Shown here: positions 41,005 to 52,255 of the stretch, in pieces
Layout of the letters: every line of letters starts with the position of its first letter
Numbering within the stretch: position 1 is the stretch's first letter
The notes under the pieces: model-generated
Told to the model about the DNA's origin: nothing
Databases searched by the model: none
What the model saw: only the letters and a program-made list of their open reading frames with translations
From: Panicum virgatum
Lineage: Eukaryota; Streptophyta; Magnoliopsida; Poales; Poaceae
Direction: 5' to 3'
DNA length: 64,000 nucleotides
NCBI RefSeq assembly: GCF_016808335.1
Contig: NC_053136.1
Coordinates: forward strand, 4,446,531 to 4,510,530
Program-made: the position numbers and the translations under genes

Positions 41005-43287
41005 TCGATTCGGGTTCACCTTTTTGTTCAAAAAAAAAATGGGGTTCACCTTTCCGCAGCGATCGCGTCGAATCCCACTGCTAGACAAGTACTTTGCGCG
41101 TGCCTTGGCGCACCTAGCAATCATTAGATTAAGGTAGGACGACATTAATATATATAAATGTAGCATTAGCGTGATATGTCTATATATTAGTAGGCATATG
41201 TAATAGTACAGTTATTTTTCTACGTGCAATACACAACTAGCTATATCTTAGTACTGCCTATTATATCTTCCGGCACAGGCAGTGCTGAATGTAAAGTCTT
41301 TGGAATGGTTGTCCTACTCCTGCAATCATTGCAATTTAATTCGAATTAGTGACAACTTGATGTCAATTGCAAGGTATCAAAGGTAGGAGCAGATGATGGC
41401 AATCTTTTTCCAATTTAGCTTAGTGCTCTAAGCATTGGCATGGTTTTGCTATGGTCTTGTTTTCCTAGGCTTCCTTTTTCTAATGTAGGCTAATCTTAAC
41501 ATGTATAAACTTAACATAAATATCACAGTTGGAAATGCTAATAGCTATATGGTGCAGCACAACTATAGCCCATGTAGAATGCATGGTTATATGTCAGTAC
41601 AGAGGTGCTATCGCTTAGCATGTTTTTGGCGCAGATTATTCTGACTGTGAAGCCCCTGGGATGCTTGCGTTGTTCCTGATCTGCAGTTCACCGAAATTTA
41701 ACTCCAATCAGTGATCAATCGGTTTCACTTTCTAGGGTGCGCAGACAGGTGTAGATGATGTTTACGTGTTTTCATCTCTATCTTAGTGCTCTAAGAAGTT
41801 GCATGGTTTTAGAATACAAACGACAAAAATGAAAGTCTGTCGGTCATGCTGATTTGTCATTCGAAGATTGTAATATTCGAGTAGACAATTATCTAACTTC
41901 TTAACATTCGTGCTTCTCAAATTTAAATAAGACAAAACTAGTCATTATATGTTCAGATTAGATGGTATACTAAACTGAACTTATACGCAATAGCACACAC
42001 TAATATGAAAATTTCTCAGAATAAAAAGTAATCAAGAGCGGCTAACATTGTTAGCAGATATCATGGATAAATAAAAGCAAGAAGGAAGAGAAGCTTACCA
42101 AAATGCAGAGCTTTTAGCTGGAATCATTTTTTCCCTGAAACATCAGTGCCAAGGTGATTAGTCTATGAGCTCGAGTAAATATGCACACTAATTTTACTCT
42201 GCAGACAACTATATTGTTCATCAAGGATTTAAGTAAATTGAACACACAAACAGGAACACATGGAAATTTCTCAAATAAAAAGTAATTAAATAACAGTCTG
42301 AATTCTATTTGGCACAGTGACAGTTGCAAGGATGTCATTGTCCAGCGCGCGTACAATTCCTTCCAATTTTATTTGGCATTATCAATTAGTTTGCATTGGT
42401 CAATTTAGGTTGAATAAAGGTTGCTGCTGATTCATATGTAGTATCGGTAGAAGAAAAAAAAGCTGCCATTGTACATGGAAGCTTTTTTTGCGAAATCTTT
42501 AGCTGGGTATTATCCACATATAAGTCACTTGAATTCTTTGGATGAAATGTAGTTACTATTTTTAAATTTAAGTGCATATCAGTATATGAGGCATTTGGAG
42601 CATCCATATGTTCGGTTTCTGGATTTGGAGCAAGCAGTTAGTTGTAAGAGATTCAAGCATACTGCTGCACCCATATTGGCAAAAAAAAAAAGGTGTTCTG
42701 ATTCTAGCAAGAAAAAACGGAAGGCATGGGTTGGAGCTGAACCATAGTAACTGGATAGCAGCAGTAATTGGGGACATCAATAGAATGTGAACCACAGTAA
42801 CTATAATCGAACATAACAGTATTTGTTTTGGGGGGCTATGTATTTGGCTGGTGGAAAGGTTGATGCTGGAATTTAGATGGCAAATTAACATGTGCAAAAC
42901 TACTTTGCAAAATATTCTAGACAACACTTAAATCATTAGTCCATTTATTTAACCAAATTAGTCAATAATTACACATCAATCATTATATAGATGAGGCAAA
43001 AAATGATCCATCTAAGAATGCAGTAGAGGTTCACTTACATGGCTTTTTCTTGTTGCTGTGAAGTTAATTTTGATCAAAGGATATAGCATAAAACCACATG
43101 GATAAACAGTTTGCTCCAAACTTAGAACCTAAGAATCTGTATCAATGCTTGCTCCCTGCTTGTCCTTGCTGGCCTATAGCAGCAGAAATGATAGCCAAGG
43201 GTGATACTGCAATACTGCAACTTGTAGCTTATCACAAGAGATACGTTGAAGGACCATGTTCTAAATTGATTACTCTCTAAGCACATG
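41005..43287. repeat. AT-rich intergenic DNA with an old tandem duplication
   Basis: No gene recognised. About 41275-41460 and 41640-41815 appear to be diverged copies of one unit (TTAGTGCTCTAAGCATTGGC / TTAGTGCTCTAAGAAGTTGC, with AGATGATG before). A short phrase, AATTTCTCA-AATAAAAAGTAAT, recurs near 42009 and 42268. Confidence 0.4.
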
Positions 43288-43850
43288 AATACTTTTGTTT
43301 CTAAATCACATATTTTACTGAAAATGCAACACCAAAGAAAGGTCTATCGAAACATATGGAAGTGCTTATTTGAACCATAATATTTCCTTTTCACCATTCC
43401 AGTAAACAATTAATGTAAAAAAGTATTAGTTCAGAGCATTAGTAAACTTTGTTTTGTATTTGATGCAACAGTTTCAATTTTTTCCCTCCCGGAGGAAAAA
43501 ATGTCCTCAAAATCATTGTTGTTTAGATAGAATAAATATAACCAAATCAGCAGAACATCGTATCTACAAAAGAATTCTTCCGATTGAACATGTAGGTGCA
43601 ATGCTAATACTTTTGTTTCTAAATCATATATTTTACTGAAAATGCAACAGCACAGAAAGGCCTATCAAAACCTATGGAAGTGCTTATTTGAACCATAATA
43701 TTTCCTTTTCACCATACCACTAAACAATTAATGTAAAAAATATTAGTTCAGAGTATTAGTCAACTTTGTTTTGTATTTGATGCAACAGTTTTAGTTTTTA
43801 CCTCCCAGTGGAAGAAATGTCCTCGAAATCATTGTTGTTTAAATACCCAA
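43288..43850. repeat. Tandem duplication, period about 320 bases
   Basis: ACTTTTGTTTCTAAATCA begins near 43290 and again near 43610. Both copies continue with TGGAAGTGCTTATTTGAACC, TTTGTTTTGTATTTGATGCA and AAATCATTGTTGTTTA with about 90 percent agreement by eye. Non-coding. Confidence 0.75.
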
Positions 43851-44139
43851 TGTACTCTGTTTCAACCCTTTTCATTTTCATTTGGAAAGTAACCATAAAT
43901 CCAAATGCCTTAAACAAAACTGGGAGTTCAATTAATCCAAAACGAAATACCATTTGTATTCCCTTTGAATGTCTCCTGTTCTGTGCACTTATGGGAAAAA
44001 ATAATGTACGAATTTATGTTATTACCTGATCAATTGATAGATTAGTATGGTGCAAAGCTCAATAATCTTAGAGGTAAACGCTTCTATGTATGATCATAGC
44101 GAAGAGAAATTAGCCAATCTAGATTTCTGCTTGAAATTA
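43851..44139. other. Intergenic
   Basis: AT-rich; nothing recognised. Confidence 0.3.
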
Positions 44140-45410
44140 GCAGATCTAAGATTTGTAATTGACCTGTAGAGGAGAAAGAGATGCAACGCATCTGATAGGA
44201 TTCAACAAAATTAGAAGTGAAAAGGGAAAAGGATTGGCACTACAGATGCGTACCTGGAAGAGGTCGTCATGAATGGGGTTGAGGTAGCAGGGGGTCTCTT
44301 TGATCCAGAGCTTTGCGTTGTTCACTGGAGGGAGAAAGAGAAGAACATAATCTGTAGATGATGAACATGGCCTCTGTGGTTGCATTGGACGTATCATCAT
44401 CCGGGGGAGGAGGTCCGAGTTAGAGCGCGACTTGCACCGCCTCCCAGGCGGTGACGGGGATGGCGAACTCCTCGGGCCGGCTGCGATAGAGATCGTCGAC
44501 CTCCCCTTCCGTCCTCCCGCTGATGCGGAGGTCCGCACCGGGGGCAAGGTCCAGCGAGCGCGAGGGGCGGAGGCCCGGCTACTGCTGCTGCTCCATCGAG
44601 GACGACGGCAACCACAACGCGCGGCCACGGCTCAGCTGCGTCGGGCCGGCGGCAGCGAGGGAGGCAAGCGGGGGTAGGGCCCGCGTGCGCGAGGAAGGCG
44701 GTGGTGCGGCGAGCCTGACCCATGGCTCGGACGGTGGGGAACAGCAGGTCGACGACAACCACGACGTGCGTCCACAGCTCGGTCGCGTCGGGCCGGCGGC
44801 GGCGAGGGAGGCAAGTGGCAGGCAGGGCGGGAGAGCGTGCGAGGAAGGTGGTGGGGCGGCGAGGCTCACCCACGGCCCGGACGGCGGGGAACGACAGTGG
44901 ATCTGACTGCATCGGGTCGTCTGCGCCGCCGCATCGACCTGGGTGCAGGCTCCGCAAACTGCCAACCTGCTGCCGCCTTCACAGCATCCGTATGGCGGCC
45001 TTGATAGCAGCGTCAGCGATGTCGCCGCCCGCGCAGGCGCTCCCCCGCCATGAAGCCCGCCGCCGCGGGCCCTAGGAACCCGCGCCTGCCTTCGCCAGCA
45101 ACGCCACGGCGGCCGCCGCCTTCACCTTCGCCATACACTAGGAAGTGGATGAGTAGAGGTGGGGGAGGCGTGCTGCAGTGCCGAGCAGATCATCCGCGTC
45201 GGTACCGGAGACCGCAGCCCTCGAAGACAGCTACAGTGCTGTCGTCGGCTCGGCTTGCTACGGCGGCGGCGGCAGCGAGCCCTCGGGGGCGGTAGCGTGG
45301 AGCTGGATGGCGAGGAGAGGATGTGGAGGACGCGGTGACGGAGGGGAGGGAGGTGAGCGCCACCGCGGGCGCTGGTCTCCCATGGCACGCTGCAACCGGC
45401 GTGGTCATCA
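44140..45410 (-). other. Possible gene of unknown function, minus strand
   Basis: A well-formed exon candidate lies at about 44325-44256 (acceptor CTCCAG, donor CAG|GTACGC), encoding NNAKLWIKETPCYLNPIHDD followed by LFQ. Upstream is a strongly GC-rich block (44400-45410) that could hold a first exon, including VDDLYRSRPEEFAIPVTAWE in one frame. I do not recognise the protein and could not join exons with confidence. The GC-rich block also contains an internal direct repeat (GGCGGCGAGGGAGGCAAG-type near 44650 and 44800). It could be a gene, a gene fragment or a repeat. Confidence 0.3.
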
Positions 45411-45629
45411 CCTTGAGTCGGGCTATTCCCCAACAGTAGCCCCTCAGCTACTTTGGTTTGATTGGTACAACAAAACATAGTAGCTGAATATACAAGGAGT
45501 GGCCCAGATCCATCTATGGCTTCAGAGCCTTGGTTTCTGGGCGCTCTCACCCTTCGCGCCGGATGAGTCTCGTCGCATCGTTGGATTACTCTTCGTCGTC
45601 GCCGAAGTAGAAAGATAAGCCCAGTTGAA

Positions 45630-46205
45630 TTGTGTCGACAAGGGCAAAAGTCGGAGTCGCCATCACGAAAGTCGAAGGCGAGCCCCTTGGGTCGAGCTCT
45701 GTCGACGCGGGCGAAGGCCGAAGTCGTTGCCGAAGTAGAAGGCGAGCCCCTCAAGTCAAACTGTATCGACGAGGGCGAAGCCGAAGTAGTCCCCGCCGAA
45801 GTCGAAAGCGAGCCCCTCGAGCCGAACTCTATCGACGAGGGTGAAGCCAAAGTCGTGATCGCCGAAGACAAACGGCGAGCCCCTTTGACCGAACTCTGTC
45901 GACGAGGGCGAAGCCGAAGTCGTGGTCGCCGAAGGCAAACGACGAGCCCTTCTAGCCAAACTCTGTCAACGAGGGGGAAGCCGAAGTCGTGGTCGCCGAA
46001 GCCAAACGGCGAGCCCCTCTAGCCGAACTATGTCGACGAGAGCGAAGCCGAAGTCATGGTCGCCGAAGTAGAAGGCGAGCCCCTCGAGCCGAACTCTGTC
46101 GTCGAGGGCGAAGCCGAAGTCGTGGTCACCGAAGATAGACGGCGAGCCCCTCAAACCGAACTCTGTCAACGAGAGCGAAGCCAAAGTCGTGGTTGAAGCC
46201 GAAAT
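45630..46205. repeat. Minisatellite 1, period about 63 bases
   Basis: About nine units of the form CGAACTCTGTCGACGAGGGC plus GAAGCCGAAGTCGTGGTCGC plus a GGCGAGCCCCTC ending. Several reading frames stay open through it but encode only a simple repeat. Confidence 0.8.
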
Positions 46206-46689
46206 GACGAGCACCGGGCGAGACTTGTTCATCAGGGGTTCTAGACCCCTGGCCCCACTATAGCCCCTCTTGCCCGGGGTTCGTGGTGGAGGCAGCATAG
46301 AAGTGATGAAGCCCATTTTGGACGAAGATGCTTAAGCCTCTTAGTTTCACGCAACAGGGCCTCCCTGCCTTCGGCTTTGCGCAGTGAATGACTTTAATGT
46401 ACTGGAAGTGAAGCTAAGAGGAGCGGGACCCATTCAGGACATGCGACTTGTGCTTACTTCTTTCAAGCGTCTTCGCTTGTTACACACCAATGACTCTCCT
46501 CTTCGCTCGACGAAAAGGGATAGAGCTTCGGTGCATACATGTTTTTGCGAAATACTTTTTTTGAAGGCTTTATTTATATTTGACAATAGATATGGGACTG
46601 TAGATGGAATTTTTCTGGTCCGAAACTAACTCTTAAATGACCTGCAAAAACATGTCATATCGTTTTATATTTATTACAATGCCCTCGGT

Positions 46690-46975
46690 GTTTTGTACCA
46701 AAGAACTTCTCTGCCTACAGCTTTTCGCACAATAAGACTTTTCTTGCACTCGGCATTTCGCGCCGAAGGACTTCTCTGCCTTCGGCTTTTCGCACGACAG
46801 GACTTTCCTCGCTCTCGGCATTTTGTGCGAAAGGACTTCTCTGCCTTCGGCTTTTCGCACAACAGGACTTTCCTCGCTCTCGGCATTTCGCGCCGAAGGA
46901 CTTCTCTGCCTTCAGCTTTTCGCATGACAGGACTTTCCTTGCCCTCAACATTTCGCGCCGAAGGACTTTTCATTT
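46690..46975. repeat. Minisatellite 2, period about 63 bases
   Basis: Four to five units containing CGAAGGACTTCTCTGCCTTC, GGCTTTTCGCACGACAGGAC and TTTCCTCGCTCTCGGCATTT. Confidence 0.8.
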
Positions 46976-47227
46976 CAGCGTGAGCATCTTTGGCTCCCTG
47001 CTGCAGTGTAATGCAATGCTATGTGATGCAAAGATTGCAGTATGAGATAAATAAGATGCTATTGCAATAAGTAAAGAGTGAATGGTTGGCCTAATAATCA
47101 AGACCTAACCTTCAGGTGCGTACCACTGTTATCTGATAGAAATCCCATTAGTTGACTGCAATTAAGGAGTACCGAAGGCCAAGTGAACCTCTGACTCGGC
47201 ATAGCCATTCCACATATAACTTAGCTT

Positions 47228-47470
47228 GCTTCGGGGTGAAAACCGATAGCTCGAAGGAGAATCTTACATAAAGTTCGGATAACTGAAGCCCCCCTTATAT
47301 AATTCTCTTCGGGGTGAAAACCAATAGCCCGAAGAAGAATCTTGTATTCGAATACCCGAAGCGCCATATATATTTCTCTTCGGGGTGAAAACCAATAACC
47401 CGAAGAGGGATCTTGCATACAACATAGATAGTCGAAGCTTCATATAGAATTTTATTTTCTCAGGGGTTGA
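47228..47470. repeat. Minisatellite 3, period about 71-79 bases
   Basis: Three units starting CTTCGGGGTGAAAACC near 47229, 47307 and 47378, with a partial fourth at 47460 (GGGGTTGAAAA). Confidence 0.7.
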
Positions 47471-48094
47471 AAAAACAATAACCCGAAGGTAGTATTCTCG
47501 GTGAAGAGTCTGCGAAAACTTATTATCGGCATTTAAGCCCCTCCACTGATGACAACACCTCTTTAAACCGGAGGGGTAGGTTCAGCGCTGTGAACCGAAA
47601 GATAGCAATAGTCTCTTCGGTACCCATCAAGAGAGTTAGACAGATCCATATATGTATAAGAAATTAATTCTTCAGTCGTGTGTAGAAAGATATTAAATAT
47701 GCCCATTCTCCAAAGAATTTTAATATGAAGAAGCCAATTCCGAAGTCCAATAATGATTGACCGAAAGAGATGCAATTTTCTTGACTGTTAGCTTCGGCAG
47801 TTTTTATTAGACATGAGCACATATATTGGTAAATAAAAGCAAGTAACGTCGAAATCCAATTGTGGAAGCTTCGAAGAGAACCGAAGGTCACAAAGGTGAG
47901 AATGAAATGAGTTAAAGTGCTTGGCTCATTTGTGCAATAAAAGAATTTTAATAATGGAAGAAAGCTTCGGCTTGGACCGAAGGGTGAACACCGTAAGAGA
48001 TAAATTTCATAAGCAAGTCGTTGCTTTATGAAGCTGTATAAAGCAGCGTGTAACAAAAACATGAAGTGCTTAGTTGGTTAGCACGTTACATGCG

Positions 48095-48335
48095 AAGGTG
48101 GAGTTCGCGTCGCCTTCGCTGTGGCCCGAGACCGGGCGCACGACGCTGGGCCGGAGGTTGCTCTCTTCGCTCGGGGCCGAAGCCCGAAGCCTGGTAGCGC
48201 GGCGCGCTGAGCCGGAGGCAACGCCTTCGCTGCGGCCAGAAGCCTCGCGCGACGCTGGGCCGAAGCCCGAAGCCTGGTAGCGCGGCGCGCTGAGCCGGAG
48301 GCGACGCCTTCGCTGCGGCTCGAAACTTGTAACAC
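48095..48335. repeat. GC-rich repeat block 4
   Basis: GAAGCCTGGTAGCGCGGCGC followed by GCTGAGCCGGAGGC occurs at about 48187 and 48268, with related CCTTCGCTGCGGC phrases on both sides. Confidence 0.65.
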
Positions 48336-48619
48336 TCCAGGTTCCGAAGCCCAGCCCGCCTTCGCGTTGGCTCCGAAGGGAACACGAGGGCCGAACTGAT
48401 GTCACACCGGTCGCTGGACCCGTTCGGTGTCTTCCAGCAAAATCTGAAATCTGCACGTCACTAAAAAGATGTTGCTTTGGTAGTTGAAACCGAAGCATTA
48501 GCGTATAGTTTTGGGAAATAAAACGATTAGCCAAAGCATTTGAACTCGAAGCTATTTACATCATCACTTCATGAATTGAATATTTTAATCAATCCAACAA
48601 CATAATAATCAATCCGTCG

Positions 48620-49065
48620 GACAGAAGCCGAGCCTAAGCCAAGTGAGGGGAGCCGAAGTCCAAAGTTGACGGCGAAGCCAAGCCAAAACTGGTGTCGAAG
48701 CCGAGCCAAAGCCCATCAGGCCGATGCTGGAGCCGAAACCGAAGTTGACGGCAAAGCCAAGCCAAAGCTGGCGTCGAAGCCGAGCCGAAGCCCATCAGGT
48801 TGAAGCTGGAGCCGAAGCCGAGGTTGACGGCGGAGCCGAAGACGAAGAGCCGAAGCTACGGCGAAGAGGCTGAGCCGAAGCCGTTCTGGCCAGAGCCGAA
48901 GCCACGCCGAAGAGGCTGAGCCGAAGTCGTTCTGGCTGGAGCCGAAGCCGAAGAGCCGAAGCCAGGGCGAAGAGGCTGAGCCGAAGCCGTTCTGGCCGGA
49001 GCCGAAGCCACAGCGAAGAGGCTCAGCCGAAGCCGTTCTAGCTGGAGCCGAAGCCACGGCGAAGT
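48620..49065. repeat. Minisatellite 5, GCCGAAG-rich
   Basis: Repeats of GAGCCGAAGCC, GTTCTGGCCGGAGCCGAAGC and GCGAAGAGGCTGAGCCGAAG in units of about 50-70 bases. Confidence 0.7.
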
Positions 49066-49271
49066 GAAAGTCCACCAAGCAGTAGAAGGAGCAAGTGCCA
49101 ATAGCTCCAGAGAGAGAATCCCCCTTTGACCCCTTGGGTCAGCTATATATATAAAAGAAGAGGAGGTGACAATTTGCCCCCGGCCCCTTGACGAATACAA
49201 TATTTACAAATAGGCCCTTGGGCCGTCACATGAGGCTCATTTACGATATGAGTCGGGCCATTCCCCCAACA

Positions 49272-49792
49272 CGACGCCGCTCACGCCTGCCCACCTGCTC
49301 CGACTCCGGTGCTCAGCGCCTCCCGGCTCTCACCTTCGCCGCCATGGGCGGAGGACGACTGACGCTGCCTGTCCGTCGAGTCGAGCCTGACCTGCAATGG
49401 CACGTCCCCATCCCAATTCTTGCACGTGGGCCTTTAACAATGCAGCACATATTTGTTGGCCGATCCGTTTGGCTTGTCCGACTAAACTTTAGTTCCGGTT
49501 ATGTTTGATATTTTTTTAGATTAAGAAAATTATTCGATTTTGAACATTCACATGTGAATGTTTACCACCACAATGAAATAAATTTGACCATATAGCCAGA
49601 AGATAGATAAGCAATTAGACTTCACACCATAAAAACAAGAAAGAAAGAGACTAAGAAAGAAAGCTAGAAAGACTAGCTTCAAACTTCTTCTACTGTCTTA
49701 CTTCAACTTTGCATTCAGCCTTGTGCTGCAACTAGTCCCTCGCCCCTACTATTTTCTTAGAAACTTTAGGGGTTATGAACACTCTACTAGCT
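49272..49792. other. Intergenic
   Basis: GC-rich to about 49440, then AT-rich. No gene recognised. Confidence 0.3.
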
Positions 49793-49904
49793 GCTTTCTG
49801 TGCTCCCCTGCATCTCCGATGCTCTAAATAGATTTAGTATCATCATTCGCTTTCTGTGCTCCCCTGCATCTCCGATGCTCTAAATAGATTTAGTATCATC
49901 ATTC
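49793..49904. repeat. Exact 56-base tandem duplication
   Basis: 49793-49848 and 49849-49904 are identical, starting GCTTTCTGTGCTCCCCTGCA and ending TTTAGTATCATCATTC. Confidence 0.95.
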
Positions 49905-50469
49905 CAAGAACTCCAAAACGACACCTTAGAGGAAAGCGATGCCAAGACGCCGCCGCCCTAACCAACAAGTCGGTTCTTCGGTCTCCACCTGGAAAAGTTA
50001 CTAGAGGTTGCGATTCTCACTGCAACGCCTTCAACAAGGAGCACAATGCAACATCGCACCGTCGTCGCCAGGACCAGTCAAAATCGACCGGTTATGACTT
50101 TCACCTGAGAAAACCTTTGCCACCAGACAACCACCAAACGCTGCCATAACACCATGTGCCACCGAGCACCAGTGCCTGCGCAAGCGCCAACGCCGGAATG
50201 GTCACTATCTCTCCAATGTGGAGTGGAGGGAGCCACCGCACAGCCGCAACATCGTAGGCACGCCAAGCAAACGGGAGAGCGACGGCTCATGTCGTGAGGC
50301 CCGGCGCTGTCGCCTCTGCAACACGCAGCCATGGAGCCCCGGTCCCAAAATCCGACAGAGGATAAACCAGATCAGAATCGGGGAGGTCGAGATCGGGCAC
50401 GTACTAATGATTGATTAATTACAAAACCAATTGCATAGATAGAGGCTAATTCGTTAGATGAATCCATTA
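49905..50469. other. Repeat-like intergenic DNA
   Basis: 50000-50400 has the composition of a dispersed grass repeat but no assignable coding sequence. 50405-50468 looks like a fragment of the Tourist-like foldback family (ATAGAGGCTAATTCG, ATGAATCCATTAAG). Confidence 0.3.
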
Positions 50470-50760
50470 AGATCATGTTTGTTTCTAGGGGCTCACATCA
50501 AAGAGAATTTTGCTACTTGAAAGTATTAAATAAAATATGTTTATATTTTTTTGACATATGAGTGCTAATTCGCAAAACCAATCTAATGAGCCTAATTAAT
50601 TTATGATTTGCTACAGTGACACTACAGTAACCATCCTCTAATTATAGATTAATATACCTTATTAGATTTGTCTCGTAGTCTAGTCTCAGAATTTTACAAT
50701 TAGTTTTATAATTAGACGTTATTTAATAATATCAAAATAATAAGATTCTCGACAGGGCCT
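50470..50760. mobile_element. Tourist-like MITE
   Basis: Ends near ATGTTTGTTTCTAGG and AGGGCCT. The core AACCAATCTAATGAGCCTAA with CTACAGTGACACTACAGTAA matches the elements at 29.3 and 33.7 kb. Boundaries are approximate. Confidence 0.55.
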
Positions 50761-50929
50761 AAAGTTTAATTCCTGGATCCGAACAACCAAGTCCGGTCGA
50801 CTTGATCAAACCATGCACACATGCGTACATTAGACAAACGTGACCGTCTGAGTCTCTCTAAAATAGACTACTCACTTTTTTTTTCTGTTGTCGAGGTAAA
50901 AAAAAAATAACAGAGTAAATATTGGAGGG

Positions 50930-52255
50930 GAAAGAGATCATCGATCTCGCCCAGGCGGCAAGCCCGACCGGATTCGTCCTCGTCTCGCCGCTCTCTCCCT
51001 ACTCCCCCCGAACGTACCGTGCCGCCGTCAGCTTGGGTGTCCCCCCACCGGTGGAGAGCACGCAGGGACGCCTGGTCGCCCCAAGAGGCCGGTCCGGCGG
51101 GCGAGCGCCGGCGCGGCAGCGCCTGGAGCCCTCATCGGCGGCAAGCACCAACCGAGGCTGCACGCGCATTGAAGGTTAGTTTTGATTTCTCCAATTCCCG
51201 ATCCCCCGATGATCCACCATCTATGTTCGGATCGAACAGATGCACCAATCGGGTTTCAGACAGACAGTTCCATGCCAATTTGTGACTGAATAATATACTC
51301 CTATATGGGCGCGTGGCGAAAAACTGAATCAGCTGAGGTAGGGTTCGTTTGGCAAGCTGTTGTGCCATGTCAGTAAAATTACTACGGTACTAGGGTGCAG
51401 GGCTGTCGTGCTCTGTTTTTGGGCAATGCATAAATTATCACGTTCTGAACCGAGAGGCTACATCCTGCTTTTGTTTTCGGCCAATTTGACGGCTAATGTT
51501 GCAGTTTTTTTTCAGCAAATTGCATGCCTGATTTTAGATAGAGTGCACTTGTGGATGAATATAGCATGTTTGGTATATTAATCGAGTTGGTGGGTGTGAG
51601 ACATCGCTCCGATCTGGCTTTTATTCTTGCTTCCTTGCTTCCCAAATACAGGAGGAGGTGTAAGCTGTGGTTGTTGTCCTCAAATGCTTTGCTGATTTAG
51701 AAACGTGAAATGAAAGCCGCTCCATATTTTTGCCATTCCAAAGCCTAAACCCAGGTTTAAGAATGACAGCCTTGATATATGCTTACTGTGCAGGCCCAAT
51801 AAGGAAAGATATATCATTATGCGGCTTGGTTTGGGTGGTTTAAACATTTAGGAAGTTGACCCTAGGCCGCTTAGGCCTGAAAATTTACCAGCTCCACCAC
51901 AGGATGCTACGATTCTCTCTGTTTTTTGCTTGACTTATTTAGTCACCTTGCAAAATATTAAAGCAGAAGAAACTTTTGCATACATAGTGGACTGAATATG
52001 TTATGGTTTGTGTTACAACAATTGAGTAACATAAAAGAGAGTCGAAGAATATACATCTCAACTGAGATTTCTATAATTTTTTTTATTGCCATTGCTCGCT
52101 TCAAATAATCCATGGAACAACAGTACAACACAAATTCGATGTGTATAACAGTAATTATAGGTGATCCAGCTGGTAATAATTTGATGAATACTATTTGTTT
52201 GTCTTTACTAATGCCCATGCAAACCTTCCTTACAGAAAGCGGTTAATATAGTAGT
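50930..52255 (+). other. Possible 5' untranslated exon and intron of the F-box locus
   Basis: A GC-rich block at about 50930-51172 ends in a good donor (GAAG|GTTAGT) and may be an untranslated first exon of the F-box gene whose coding starts at 52256. The remainder is AT-rich with no other gene. Confidence 0.35.

Larger units (their letters stand above)
45412..49271 (-). mobile_element. Remnant LTR element rich in CTTCGG/CCGAAG minisatellites
   Basis: Read on the minus strand, an LTR-like start TGTTGGGGGAATGGCCCGAC occurs at 49271. A near copy, TGTTGGGGAATAGCCCGACT, occurs at 45433, immediately after a purine tract GAGGGGCTAC. The latter arrangement is that of a polypurine tract plus 3' LTR start. 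A TATATATA box lies near 49150. The second LTR is lost after about 22 bases. No gag or pol was found; instead the interior is filled by five blocks of CCGAAG-rich repeats. The family was not identified, and a non-autonomous element is the simplest view. Confidence 0.5.

Noticed and set aside
45630..46022. Open frame of 130 codons in the CCGAAG array
   Set aside because: It is the translation of a 63-base minisatellite whose length is divisible by three, so several frames stay open.
46674..46983. Overlapping frames on both strands at 46.7 kb
   Set aside because: Also a product of a tandem repeat; no start context or domain.
45630..47470. CRISPR-like array of regularly spaced repeats
   Set aside because: The repeats are contiguous minisatellite units without unique spacers, and the context is plant nuclear DNA.
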